A stretch of 64,000 nt of DNA from a virus. Both the position numbers and the translations under genes were made by a program. Where the stretch lies: IMG/VR virus record IMGVR_UViG_3300036770_001877, positions 1 through 64,000 of that record. One strand, written 5' to 3'. The notes beneath the pieces were generated by a model. It had not been told where the DNA came from. It saw nothing but the letters and a program-made list of their open reading frames with translations, and ran no database searches. The number at the start of each line of letters is the position of its first letter. The stretch's first letter is position 1. This document shows positions 26,770 to 35,531 of the stretch, one piece after another.

Positions 26770-27179
26770 TGACTACTTCAGCAATATCACTGCCTTTTTC
26801 TTTTAATAATTTCGGTCAGCTCTCCTCTAGTAGTGACCCTAAAAAGATATGGCAAGACCGCGTGTTGTTAGTCCTCATGACAAGATTTGGTGAACGAGTT
26901 ATGAGACCAGACTTTGGCTCTAATGTTTCCGCGACTCTTTTTGAGCCAGATTCGGTTGCCATAGAAACCATACGCCGGACCATCTCTGAAGCTTTTTCTG
27001 AATGGTTAGGAGACCTAGAGTTAACAGCTATAAATCCAGTGTTCAACCCCGACACTGGAGCGCTAAATGTAAGCGTGACCTACCGACTTCCTACAGGGGA
27101 GGAGGACACAGTGCCCTTAAAAACCGCTATCCTTAGTAGGTCAGGAGACATAATCCAGGAGATACCTAACAATGGCTGA
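26769..27179 (+). CDS. Baseplate wedge protein gp25-like
   Basis: The 136-residue protein belongs to the GPW/gp25 family: KKIWQDRVLLVLMTRFGERVMRPDFGSNVSATLFEPDS is the diagnostic stretch (residues 24-61). The ATG at 26769 overlaps the spike stop (TGATG) and is preferred over a TTG 18 bases upstream. The EPR core motif usual in gp25 is not obvious; the matching place reads EWLGDLEL. gp25 joins the wedge to the inner baseplate and helps to start sheath polymerisation. Confidence 0.88.
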   Translation: MTTSAISLPFSFNNFGQLSSSSDPKKIWQDRVLLVLMTRFGERVMRPDFGSNVSATLFEPDSVAIETIRRTISEAFSEWLGDLELTAINPVFNPDTGALNVSVTYRLPTGEEDTVPLKTAILSRSGDIIQEIPNNG

Positions 27180-28866
27180 TGCTAGCAACTTTATCCCACA
27201 GGTGGACTACACCTCCAGGGATTATGAATCTATCCGAGAAGACCTCATTAATCTCATTCCTAACTATGCCCCTAACTGGACGAATAGAGACCCGTCTGAC
27301 TTTGGTATAACACTTATTGAGTTGTTCTCTTATATGGGGGACTTGCTCAACTTTTATATAGACCGTGCAGCCAATGAAGGGTTCTTAGCTACAGCTAGTC
27401 AACGAGATAGCATTCTAAGAATTGCTTCTATGCTTAATTACACCCCAACTGAAAGCTCTCCTGCTAGAGCAACTTTGACGTTTACTAACACAAATGCGGT
27501 AACAAAAACCATACCCGCTTTAACTCAGATTGCAACAACAGCTATCGTTGATGGAGTAAGCACACAAATAATTTTTGAAACAGATGAGGAAATAGTAGTC
27601 CCAGCAAAAGTTGGAGCTGTTAACGGAGTTGCTGAAGTAGACGCAACGCAAGGGTATACAGTTACTAATGAGCTTTTAGGAACCTCAACCGGCAATCCAA
27701 ATCAAGTATTTAAACTCGCACAGTCTCCTGTTATAGGTGACAGCGTGTCTTTGTCTGTAAACGGGATTACTTACAACTTCATACCGTTTCTTATTGACGC
27801 TACATTGTTTGACCCTGTCTTTACAACCTTCTCTGATTCTGAAGGAAGTACGTACGTACAATTTGGTGACGGTGTTGGGGGAAGAATACCTCCCACTAGC
27901 TCTACCATAACAGCTACTTATAGAGTTGGAGCTGGCTCAGCTGGTAACGTTCCGGTTAATAAATTAACTTTCTTTTTAACAAACGTAACCGCTGGAGTAA
28001 CGGTAACAAACCAATCTGCAGCAATTGGAGGGGCAGACGAAGAAGCTACAGACTCAGTTCGCACCAATGCTCCATTAGCGTTACGAGCTTTAAATAGGTC
28101 TGTGTCCTTATCTGATTACGCCTCTACAGCGCTTCAAGTTCCAGGAGTAGCAAAAGCTAATGCTGAAGCTGAAGTTTATTCAAGCGTGCTTCTTTACATA
28201 GCTCCTTTTGGAGACCCAGGCGTTATAGGCGGCTCAACTACTCCAACATTTGATGATTTAGCAACAAGAGTAGAGCAGTACTTTATAGAAAAAGCTCCGC
28301 CAAATACAACGCTAACTGTTCTCCCACCTTCTTACGTAGAAGTTAACTTAGAAATGACCATATATGTACTCCCACAATACAAACAAACAATAGTTCAGAA
28401 TCAAGTCCTCTCAGCAGTTAGAGAGCTGTTTGATTTTGACAATACATTCTTTTCAGAGACCATACCTATTCAGTATATTTTGTCAGCTGCAGGTCAAGTA
28501 ACTGGTGTTGATTACGCAACAATACAGTTATACAGAAGAGACTCTGATGAGCAGCTATTTAATATGAGCAATATTGCTAGAACGTCAAACATAGCAACCA
28601 TTACCACCTCTGTAAACCATGATTTTACAGTTGGTCAAAAAGTTCGTGTTGATAACCCATCTAATACATCACTTGATGGGGACCATGTAGTTTTATCAGT
28701 TACCTCAAACACGTTCACTTTTGCAAGCATTGGCGGAAACATTGTTTCTGGACCAGTGAGCACCGGCACAGTTAGAGCTCTAGAAATAGAAACTCTAGTG
28801 TGCGGTGTAGATGAAATACCTCAAGAAGGCACCTTCAACATAGAAGTTGAAGGCGGGATAGCTTAG
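27172..28866 (+). CDS. Baseplate wedge protein gp6/J-like
   Basis: This 564-residue protein starts VDYTSRDYESIREDLINLIPNYAPNWTNRDPSDFGITLIELFSYM and later has NRSVSLSDYASTALQVPGVAKANA, both typical of Baseplate_J/gp6-type proteins. The C-terminal part includes a domain of about 75 residues (roughly 463-540: SNIATITTSVNHDFTVGQKVRVDN ... SNTFTFASIGGN) that is not standard for the family and recurs in the two large fibres. gp6-like proteins dimerise to form the ring holding the baseplate wedges. Confidence 0.9.
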   Translation: MADASNFIPQVDYTSRDYESIREDLINLIPNYAPNWTNRDPSDFGITLIELFSYMGDLLNFYIDRAANEGFLATASQRDSILRIASMLNYTPTESSPARATLTFTNTNAVTKTIPALTQIATTAIVDGVSTQIIFETDEEIVVPAKVGAVNGVAEVDATQGYTVTNELLGTSTGNPNQVFKLAQSPVIGDSVSLSVNGITYNFIPFLIDATLFDPVFTTFSDSEGSTYVQFGDGVGGRIPPTSSTITATYRVGAGSAGNVPVNKLTFFLTNVTAGVTVTNQSAAIGGADEEATDSVRTNAPLALRALNRSVSLSDYASTALQVPGVAKANAEAEVYSSVLLYIAPFGDPGVIGGSTTPTFDDLATRVEQYFIEKAPPNTTLTVLPPSYVEVNLEMTIYVLPQYKQTIVQNQVLSAVRELFDFDNTFFSETIPIQYILSAAGQVTGVDYATIQLYRRDSDEQLFNMSNIARTSNIATITTSVNHDFTVGQKVRVDNPSNTSLDGDHVVLSVTSNTFTFASIGGNIVSGPVSTGTVRALEIETLVCGVDEIPQEGTFNIEVEGGIA

Positions 28867-28873
28867 GAGAAAC

Positions 28874-29335
28874 ATGGCAGCCGTATACCCAGGGTCAATA
28901 CGTTCTTTTACTACAAAAGCAAACAACGTTGACGTAATTGACGCGTCACATCCAAATCTTATTCAAGAAGAGGTTGTGGCCATCCAAAGCACTCTAGGCA
29001 CTAATCCAGCTACCTCTTCAACAGGCTCTGGTGTTTATGTATCTACTTCCACAGCCTTTGCTACAGTAAAAGCAAGATTAGATAACATTGAAAACGGTGT
29101 TTTAGGTGACGTCCACACTCAGTACGCAAAAAATGTAGGTGGTAGCACCATAACCCCATCAGCTGCTGCAACAAAAGGACTAGTCATTAGAGCTGCGTCT
29201 GGTCAAACAGCTAACCTACAAGAATGGCAAGATTCTTCTGGTACTGTAGTTTCATATATTGATAGCGATGGAGTTTTAAACGCAGACAGCAGCGCACGAG
29301 ATAACTTAACAGTCATAACCTGGCTTTTTGGATAA
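28874..29335 (+). CDS. Baseplate/fibre adaptor-like protein
   Basis: The 153-residue protein has the N-terminal pattern DVIDASHPNLIQEEVVAIQSTLGTNP seen in many phage structural proteins that attach fibres to baseplates. A coiled-coil-like segment follows (VKARLDNIENGV), then a beta C-terminal region (GLVIRAASGQTANLQEWQDSSGTVVSYIDSDGVL) found in fibre and tail-spike head domains. GGAGAA precedes the start. It lies between the gp6-like and gpI-like genes, as an adaptor would. Confidence 0.65.
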   Translation: MAAVYPGSIRSFTTKANNVDVIDASHPNLIQEEVVAIQSTLGTNPATSSTGSGVYVSTSTAFATVKARLDNIENGVLGDVHTQYAKNVGGSTITPSAAATKGLVIRAASGQTANLQEWQDSSGTVVSYIDSDGVLNADSSARDNLTVITWLFG

Positions 29336-29338
29336 TAA

Positions 29339-31393
29339 ATGGCTAGATACGGCGATAGTTTCTACGGCCTTGCGTACTACGGTGCTGCAACACTTGTTGA
29401 CTTTGACGCATCACCGTTTTTGGCTACGCCAACTGACTATGGAAAAATAACCGTAACCTGGACTGAACCAACAGGTTCCTGGGACAAACTGCGGCTTATT
29501 AGAAATCCTTTTGGCTTCCCAATGACTCCAGACGACGGAGACCTGTTGGTTGCAAGCACGCAAGCTGATGACGATGTAATCTATGTTGACATTGGTCAAG
29601 TTCCAAATAACTCTGGATTGCTAGAAGGCCATACCTATTACTACGCAATATTTGTTAGAGAAACCACCCAGTACACTTGGGTAAAAGCTGGAGAAGCTCT
29701 TGGAGTATCCGTTAGAGACTACGGAACTGTAGACCAAATGTATGAATACCTACCCGCTATATACAAGGTAAACAATGTATTTTCTGCGTCTGACAACGAC
29801 ACTGAGATAAATGACGACTTATACAACTTTCTAAATATCCTGGCTTTTGAATACGACTTTTTTAAAACTTTAGCGCAAAATGTCAGTGAAAGGTTTGACA
29901 CTCTAAACCTAGATGGGCGACTTATACCCACGCTTATGAATGAGTTTGGCCTTGTATATGAACCTGAAATTGGGTTACAACAAGCAAGAATTCTACTTAG
30001 AAATGCAATCCGCATCTTCTCAAACAAAGGTAACTTATTTGGTTTAAAGACTTACGTTACAGCTTTTACTGGGTTTAACTGCGAAATAGGTGAGCCTGTA
30101 AATCTTATGTTAGATGTTAATTCCGGCTCTTTTAAAGAAACAATTGGATTATGGGAGTCAGAAAGCAATGTAACTTTAACTCGTGGTACTTTGACTTCTG
30201 AAACACCAGCGGTAGCGCCTTATGAAGAGCCATTATCTCCTTCTAATTACCCAAATTTACAAAAAGGGTTTTTAAAGACTACAGCTACTTCTGCGGGAGA
30301 AATGACATTTTCTTGTGGGGTTTCCAACCCTAAACTAAAAGGAATACCTGTAATAGCGGGTCATACGTACACCCTTAGTTTATATAGTTGGGCTAAAACA
30401 ACTGCAAGAACTGTAGTTGTTGATATTCATTGGTTTGATAGAAACGAAACATTTTTAGGCTCAACAGGTGAAGCGTCATACACTAACTCAGTAGGGGTAT
30501 GGACTAGAAGCCCTGGTTCAACCGGCTCAGCTCCAGCAGAAGCTTACTTTGCTGTTCCACAAGTACGGATTGAAGCCGCGGCGTCTGGTGAAGTGCATTA
30601 CATTGATGCGGTTCAATTTGAAGAGTCAGCATCTGTAACCACCTACGTAGACCCAAGAAGAGTAGACATTATATTAAAAGCAAATAGAGTTAATTTAATT
30701 AAAAACCCAAGCTTTGAATCTTCAGGAGGTTTAAGCTATTGGGAAGAGTCTAACGGTGCCGATTTGGCATATCCGCTTTCAGTATCACAAGAGGCTACTA
30801 ATCCAATAAGTGATGAATTTGATTCTGTAGATAATCTAGTTAATATTTGGTTAAATGTGACTAACACCACAGACGCTCATATTAGAAATGTAGAACCAAT
30901 AGAGGTTGTTCCTGGGGAACAGTACGCATTAAGCAGTTATGTATGGGGACCAGTTGTATATGGAACTCCGACTGAACAAGTCACCGCAACGATAGCTTGG
31001 TTTGATGAGTCGGATACTTATATTTCATCCTCTTCAGGAGATGCCGTAGTCCCATCTCTTGCTGCGTGGGTTAGGCCTTCAGTTGTAGGAACTGCACCAA
31101 CTAACGCTAGATATGCAAGAGCTACTTTTATTTTTGGAGCTTCGCCTGGAGCCCTTACTGTTTATGGTATGGACGGCGTGCTGCTGGAGAGGTCTTCGTA
31201 TGTGGCTCCATACTTTGACGGCTCTTATGGGTACAACCAACTTTCAGATTTAGTGTGGGAAGGCACCCCAGGATTAAGTAGAAGCCATTACTATAAAAAT
31301 AGATTAGTTATTCAAGACAGGCTTGCTGAAACAGTAGGTAACTACATAATCCACGGCATTCCGTGGGCAGTATTCGTCGCCCAGCCTGACTAG
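29339..31393 (+). CDS. gpI-like tail protein with CBM-like domains
   Basis: The protein has 684 residues. Residues 20-125 look like a fibronectin-III-type domain (YGKITVTWTEPTGSWDKLRLIRNP ... HTYYYAIFVRET). Residues 135-245 match the P2 gpI-type tail family (YLPAIYKVNN, NFLNILAFEYDFFKTLAQNVSERFDTL, LNEFGL-like LMNEFGLVYE, LLRNAIRIFSNKGNLFGLKTYV). Two beta-sandwich carbohydrate-binding-like domains follow (about 265-440 and 460-640, each with a YTLSLYSWAK / YALSSYVWGP core and a terminal YVDPRR / YFDGSYG pattern). It probably links the wedge to fibres and adds glycan binding. Confidence 0.82.
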   Translation: MARYGDSFYGLAYYGAATLVDFDASPFLATPTDYGKITVTWTEPTGSWDKLRLIRNPFGFPMTPDDGDLLVASTQADDDVIYVDIGQVPNNSGLLEGHTYYYAIFVRETTQYTWVKAGEALGVSVRDYGTVDQMYEYLPAIYKVNNVFSASDNDTEINDDLYNFLNILAFEYDFFKTLAQNVSERFDTLNLDGRLIPTLMNEFGLVYEPEIGLQQARILLRNAIRIFSNKGNLFGLKTYVTAFTGFNCEIGEPVNLMLDVNSGSFKETIGLWESESNVTLTRGTLTSETPAVAPYEEPLSPSNYPNLQKGFLKTTATSAGEMTFSCGVSNPKLKGIPVIAGHTYTLSLYSWAKTTARTVVVDIHWFDRNETFLGSTGEASYTNSVGVWTRSPGSTGSAPAEAYFAVPQVRIEAAASGEVHYIDAVQFEESASVTTYVDPRRVDIILKANRVNLIKNPSFESSGGLSYWEESNGADLAYPLSVSQEATNPISDEFDSVDNLVNIWLNVTNTTDAHIRNVEPIEVVPGEQYALSSYVWGPVVYGTPTEQVTATIAWFDESDTYISSSSGDAVVPSLAAWVRPSVVGTAPTNARYARATFIFGASPGALTVYGMDGVLLERSSYVAPYFDGSYGYNQLSDLVWEGTPGLSRSHYYKNRLVIQDRLAETVGNYIIHGIPWAVFVAQPD

Positions 31394-31442
31394 AAAGTTT
31401 TTCCTAGTGGTGTAGTCTAGCCCCTCCATCAAGGAGGTACTG

Positions 31443-32081
31443 ATGAGACTACAAACTGTAGTAATCATAGGAAATGGCAAGACTTCTAGAGCAAATGTAG
31501 AAGCAATACTTAGTGATGTAATAACCGTACATAAAGAAAATATTCAGTTTGCTTTTATAGCAAGAAGCACGCAGTCTGAAGGCATCATATGGGCTCAACA
31601 GTACGTCGCTGAGCAGGGCCGAGTTGGCGTTGTATATGGTTCAGATTTATCCCTAGACCTAAAGAAACTAAAAGAAGACAACGCTGGTAGAACCATAGAG
31701 TTCTATGTGCTTTGGGATGATGAAGACTACGACTGCTTAGAGGCAGTTAGTTTTTGCCAAGAGAACAACATAGCTATGTTCGACTTAACAAATGGGCTCA
31801 TAGCTATAAAACCATCTGTAAAGATAGAACAACCTGTACTAGTGGAGATGCCTGAAGTAGAAAAGATAACTAACCCTGAAGCTGGTTTAGTTAAAAAAGT
31901 TATTAAAACCGATGAGGAAGAGGAAGAAGAAGAGGAAGAGTTTGAGGACGATGAGGAAGAGCTAGACTCCGAAGACATCATCCTTGAAGGTATACAAGAA
32001 ATTGCTAGGGTGTTTGCCATGGCGATTGCTGCAGAACTCAAGACGATACTAAAGCCTGAGGCTGACAATGAAGATAAGTAA
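31443..32081 (+). CDS. Hypothetical acidic protein (Rossmann-like N-terminus)
   Basis: An AAGGAGG site precedes the ATG. The 212-residue protein begins with a strand and turn (QTVVIIGNGKTSRANVEAIL) reminiscent of a Rossmann-type fold without a canonical GxGxxG. Near residues 158-178 is a long run of Glu/Asp, and the C-terminal 40 residues form a helix (IILEGIQEIARVFAMAIAAELKTIL). It is the first gene after the tail module and may begin the early operon. The function is unknown. Confidence 0.65.
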   Translation: MRLQTVVIIGNGKTSRANVEAILSDVITVHKENIQFAFIARSTQSEGIIWAQQYVAEQGRVGVVYGSDLSLDLKKLKEDNAGRTIEFYVLWDDEDYDCLEAVSFCQENNIAMFDLTNGLIAIKPSVKIEQPVLVEMPEVEKITNPEAGLVKKVIKTDEEEEEEEEEFEDDEEELDSEDIILEGIQEIARVFAMAIAAELKTILKPEADNEDK

Positions 32082-32919
32082 ATTGGCACGAGAGTGGCTG
32101 GTTTACTTTTCTAACCACCCTCATGTCCGCATAAACACCCGCTCTTTAGTTGAGCGAGGCCTAAGCCGTAGGAAGAGCCAATCAGTCATTAGGGAGCTTC
32201 TAGAGGCAGGTTATTTGAAGTCTAGAAAGAACTCCCGGATAGGTACAAAGCTAGAGCTAGACACTACCACTCTGGTATCGTCCGATATAGCTGTATATAG
32301 CCATACTGGCTCAAGCTATATTTCTAATAGCGAAATAGCTCCAGCTGTATTTCTATATAAGCAGGTTAGTGAATATTTGTCCGACGGAGTCGGACCTAAA
32401 GGAGAAACCATGGGTTGGGATATATTCAAACCGACGAGTGACCCCAAAGCCGAAATGCTTGAAGAGCGTCGTAAGTTTGAAGAGCGCAAGAAAGCCGAGT
32501 ACCGCGAAGAGCGTTCCAAGAAGCAAGCCGAGAGGCGAGTCCACCGCTCTAAGGTTCCCACCGACCTATGGAAGTCCCAAGATGTGGCGCATGAGTTTGC
32601 CGACCGCCTTATGGACTTTTGGGATATCCCGCCGTTCCGCGTAATTAATTCCAGATTCGTCCCCGCGCTTGCACAGATGAGAAAGACCCTAGATACCAAC
32701 GGCACCATAGAGCTCGTTATGATGGAGCTGTTCTTTGGTTCTATCCAGCATGACAAGTACAACGATGCGGACCACCTATGGAGAGCCTTTATCAAGATGG
32801 CCCCTTCTTTCGTTGAGCAAGCCCGTCGTTCTGTAGTTACACCAGAGGAGGCTGTGACCAACAAGATTGATGCCGAGGTTCAGGCAGACAAGAAGCTATC
32901 TAGGTTTGAGGAGGAATAG
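32068..32919 (+). CDS. Winged-helix replication organiser-like protein
   Basis: This 283-residue protein overlaps its upstream neighbour by 14 bases. The N-terminal 60 residues look like a winged helix (TRSLVERGLSRRKSQSVIRELLEAGYLKSRKN). A highly charged linker (residues 118-165, ERRKFEERKKAEYREERSKKQ) leads to a helical C-terminal domain (FADRLMDFWDIPPFRVINSRFVPALAQM). Placed directly before a DnaC-type loader, it is probably an origin-binding or replisome-organiser protein. The role is inferred from order and layout. Confidence 0.55.
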   Translation: MKISKLAREWLVYFSNHPHVRINTRSLVERGLSRRKSQSVIRELLEAGYLKSRKNSRIGTKLELDTTTLVSSDIAVYSHTGSSYISNSEIAPAVFLYKQVSEYLSDGVGPKGETMGWDIFKPTSDPKAEMLEERRKFEERKKAEYREERSKKQAERRVHRSKVPTDLWKSQDVAHEFADRLMDFWDIPPFRVINSRFVPALAQMRKTLDTNGTIELVMMELFFGSIQHDKYNDADHLWRAFIKMAPSFVEQARRSVVTPEEAVTNKIDAEVQADKKLSRFEEE

Positions 32920-33605
32920 TGTTCGATATAAACGAAGTGCCTATCCGACGTAGGACTTGGATACAGATGGCAAACCTGCCAAAGGCCCGTGTGGGCTGGG
33001 AATTGGGTGACTGTACAGACGTACCCCAGGCTGACCTAGAACGGGTCTCTAAATGGCTCACAGGGCTCTACAAGGGCATCGTGGTCGGCGCCACAGGAAA
33101 GGATACGTGCGGCGTAGGACTACTCCTCTACGGCCTTCCAGGGCGCGGTAAGACGGCATTGGCAGCCTCTATCCTCCAGGAAATCATGCGCCATGCCACT
33201 CCTGAGGCCTTAAAGATGGAGGATGGCAAGGTCTTGGTACGCCCCTGCTACTTCACGACTTTTAGCGCCCTTCTAGACCTGAAAGGCGCCAATATGGATG
33301 AACCTGAGGAATCAGAGGCAAGCCTGTTCAACGGCATATTTGGGACCAACAAGTCCGATGCCTACAATGTCAGGGTCTTGGTCTTAGATGATGTCGGGCG
33401 CGAACACGCCAGTCTCTCTGGCTGGCAGAAGAGTGTTCTTCATCACTTGCTTAGGACCCGCTACAACAACGGTCTTCCAACTATCGTAACCTCAAATGTG
33501 TTGAAGAAAGAATGGGCTGCTCTCTACGGTGATGCAACCGCATCTTTTGTAGACGAAGCCTTTGTTCCCCTATCAATGGACAACGAAGACTTGAGGAGAC
33601 TATGA
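32919..33605 (+). CDS. DnaC-like helicase loader ATPase
   Basis: The 228-residue AAA+ protein has Walker A GLPGRGKT (near residues 70-77) and Walker B VRVLVLDDVG (near 146-155), followed by a sensor-1-like TIVTSN. This size and motif set fits DnaC/IstB-type loaders that place the replicative helicase on DNA. The context supports it: a winged-helix protein lies upstream and a DnaB-type helicase and primase downstream. Start and stop codons overlap on both sides. Confidence 0.85.
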   Translation: MFDINEVPIRRRTWIQMANLPKARVGWELGDCTDVPQADLERVSKWLTGLYKGIVVGATGKDTCGVGLLLYGLPGRGKTALAASILQEIMRHATPEALKMEDGKVLVRPCYFTTFSALLDLKGANMDEPEESEASLFNGIFGTNKSDAYNVRVLVLDDVGREHASLSGWQKSVLHHLLRTRYNNGLPTIVTSNVLKKEWAALYGDATASFVDEAFVPLSMDNEDLRRL

Positions 33606-33901
33606 ACGAGTACCGGCTATTGCAGGTGTTCCTAAGCACAAGCTCTACAAACCCAGGCCCAGGAATTTTTGAGGTTTACGGAGATGAAGAGCAGAACTTG
33701 AAATGTTCATGCCCAGGATTTAACGTCAAAGGAACATGCAAGCACACTAAGTACGTGAACCTGCGTATTGATGAGAACGATGGTGTGTATCCTGTTGAAA
33801 TTTCAACTAAAGCTTCGGTAGCCGAGGCTGAATTGGCTAAGAATGACCCCGATAAATTTAGGGAATTCCTAATTAAATACGGGAAAATTGAGGTTTTCTA
33901 A
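33602..33901 (+). CDS. Small SWIM-type zinc finger protein
   Basis: The 99-residue protein contains CSCPGFNVKGTCKHTKYV (residues 35-52), a CxC...CxH arrangement matching SWIM zinc fingers, which bind DNA or proteins. The rest is short and mixed. It lies inside the replication operon with overlapping ends, so a DNA-linked role is likely. Confidence 0.7.
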   Translation: MNEYRLLQVFLSTSSTNPGPGIFEVYGDEEQNLKCSCPGFNVKGTCKHTKYVNLRIDENDGVYPVEISTKASVAEAELAKNDPDKFREFLIKYGKIEVF

Positions 33902-34308
33902 TGCAGAACGGGGATATAAGCAACGCTTTGCCTCCACGGTTCTTGGTTACGCTAGACGTGATAACCGACGAGTACGTGGACGAGCAGAAGATTTGGCGCA
34001 TAATCCCCGTCAAGAGAACTAAGACGCACTACAACAGACTTGTTTTAAGTCATCTATACGTGACTTCCTTAAAGCGCGGGTGGACCTTAGAACTGATTGG
34101 ATATGGGAAAACAGACGAGGAGATGGTTGAAGTAATGCAATATCTTGACCAGTACGGCACTAATCCGTTTAGATATGCCTCTGGGTACAAGTCAATTGAC
34201 GCACTTGTCAGCCAATTGCCATACAGGCCAGAGATTGCAGGAGTTATAGATATGCCAACGAACCTACTTCGTTACGGAAGTTGGGGAATGGATTTCCCAC
34301 GACTATGA
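33901..34308 (+). CDS. Hypothetical replication-operon protein
   Basis: This 135-residue protein is coupled to both neighbours by overlaps. It has an N-terminal beta segment (PRFLVTLDVITDEYVDEQKIWRIIPV) and an alpha segment (TDEEMVEVMQYLDQYGTNPFRYASGY). I do not recognise a family. Its place between the SWIM protein and the replicative helicase suggests an accessory replication role. Confidence 0.55.
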   Translation: MQNGDISNALPPRFLVTLDVITDEYVDEQKIWRIIPVKRTKTHYNRLVLSHLYVTSLKRGWTLELIGYGKTDEEMVEVMQYLDQYGTNPFRYASGYKSIDALVSQLPYRPEIAGVIDMPTNLLRYGSWGMDFPRL

Positions 34309-35531
34309 CAAACGAATCTCGCTTACTTAGTTCTGCAATTGCTCACCGCGATTTATCTCCATTGTTCGAGCGCGGTGCCCGCGACTCTTGGTTCGTAGAT
34401 GAAGAAGACCGCCGTATATGGGTGTTTCTGCGCACACACTTTTCAAAGTATGGCGAGTGCCCAAGCATCGAAGTTGTTAACGATAACTTCCCTACCTACA
34501 AGCTTTTAGATGTTGCAGACTCCATTGACTACCTAATTGACGACCTGATTGCAAAGCGTCGCAAGGTTGCAACTAGCAACATGTTGCGTGAGGCAATTAC
34601 AAAGATTGAAAGAGAGCAAGACCACGAAGGAGCCTTACTTGCTCTGCAGAGCGGTATCGTTCAAATTGAGCAGAGCGGTCTTAGCCAAACTTCTGATGTA
34701 AACCTAATCAAGACCACCGAAGAGCGGTGGGAGGAGTACCAAGCTCTTAAGTTAAACCCGGGACTACTTGGATGGCCTACTGGATTTCCAACTATTGACT
34801 CTGTAACTAATGGTTTACAGAACGGCCAGTTGTTAGTTCTAACCGCTCAACCAAAGACCGGTAAGTCCACGTTGCTTATGCAGATTGCCCATAACATTCA
34901 CAAGGCTGGAGCTGTTCCGTTGTTCCAGTCTTTTGAGATGAGTAACTCTGAACAGCAGAAACGTTACGACATTATGCGAGCGCAGATTTCTTATCAGCGT
35001 TTGATTACAGGTACTCTCACTCCAGAAGAAGAGGCTCGTTACAGAAACTCACTTTCTGATATGTCTGAGGACGAGCATAACTTTTGGTTGGTAGATGCGG
35101 TTAACGGAGCCACAGTTTCAGCTATTGCTAGCAAAGTTCAGACGCTTCAACCTGACATCATCTTTATTGATGGCGTTTATCTAATGATTGATGAGCAGAG
35201 CGGAGAGTCCAACACACCTCTTGCTATTACTAACATAACTCGTTCTCTAAAGCGCCTAGCTCAGAAGTTTAATAAACCAGTATTTATAACAACTCAGTCT
35301 TTGACATGGAAGATGCGCAAAGGCAAGGTCACTTCGGACTCAATTGGTTACTCATCTTCGTTCTTCCAAGACGCGGACGTACTCTTTGGTCTTGAGCGAG
35401 AAGATGAAAACATTGACGACACTCGTATATTTAAAGTCATGAACGCAAGAAATTCTGGGCCAGTAGAGACCTCACTTTTGTTTACATTCGACACTGGACA
35501 GTTCAGAGAACTAACAGGCGATGACATATGA
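34305..35531 (+). CDS. DnaB-type replicative helicase
   Basis: The 408-residue protein has an N-terminal helical domain (SRLLSSAIAHRDLSPLFERG) and a RecA-like ATPase domain with Walker A AQPKTGKST (about residues 179-187), IIFIDGVYLM as Walker B, and later TTQSLTW and a YSSSFFQDADVLFGLE stretch, as in DnaB. The ATG at 34305 overlaps the upstream stop (ATGA) and is preferred to a TTG 24 bases earlier. It unwinds the fork as a hexamer and is encoded next to the primase. Confidence 0.88.
   Translation: MTNESRLLSSAIAHRDLSPLFERGARDSWFVDEEDRRIWVFLRTHFSKYGECPSIEVVNDNFPTYKLLDVADSIDYLIDDLIAKRRKVATSNMLREAITKIEREQDHEGALLALQSGIVQIEQSGLSQTSDVNLIKTTEERWEEYQALKLNPGLLGWPTGFPTIDSVTNGLQNGQLLVLTAQPKTGKSTLLMQIAHNIHKAGAVPLFQSFEMSNSEQQKRYDIMRAQISYQRLITGTLTPEEEARYRNSLSDMSEDEHNFWLVDAVNGATVSAIASKVQTLQPDIIFIDGVYLMIDEQSGESNTPLAITNITRSLKRLAQKFNKPVFITTQSLTWKMRKGKVTSDSIGYSSSFFQDADVLFGLEREDENIDDTRIFKVMNARNSGPVETSLLFTFDTGQFRELTGDDI

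Noticed and set aside
31727-32089. Poly-Ser minus-strand ORF opposite the acidic tract
   Set aside because: It is the antisense of the Glu/Asp codon run in the plus-strand gene; the long Ser run has no other support.
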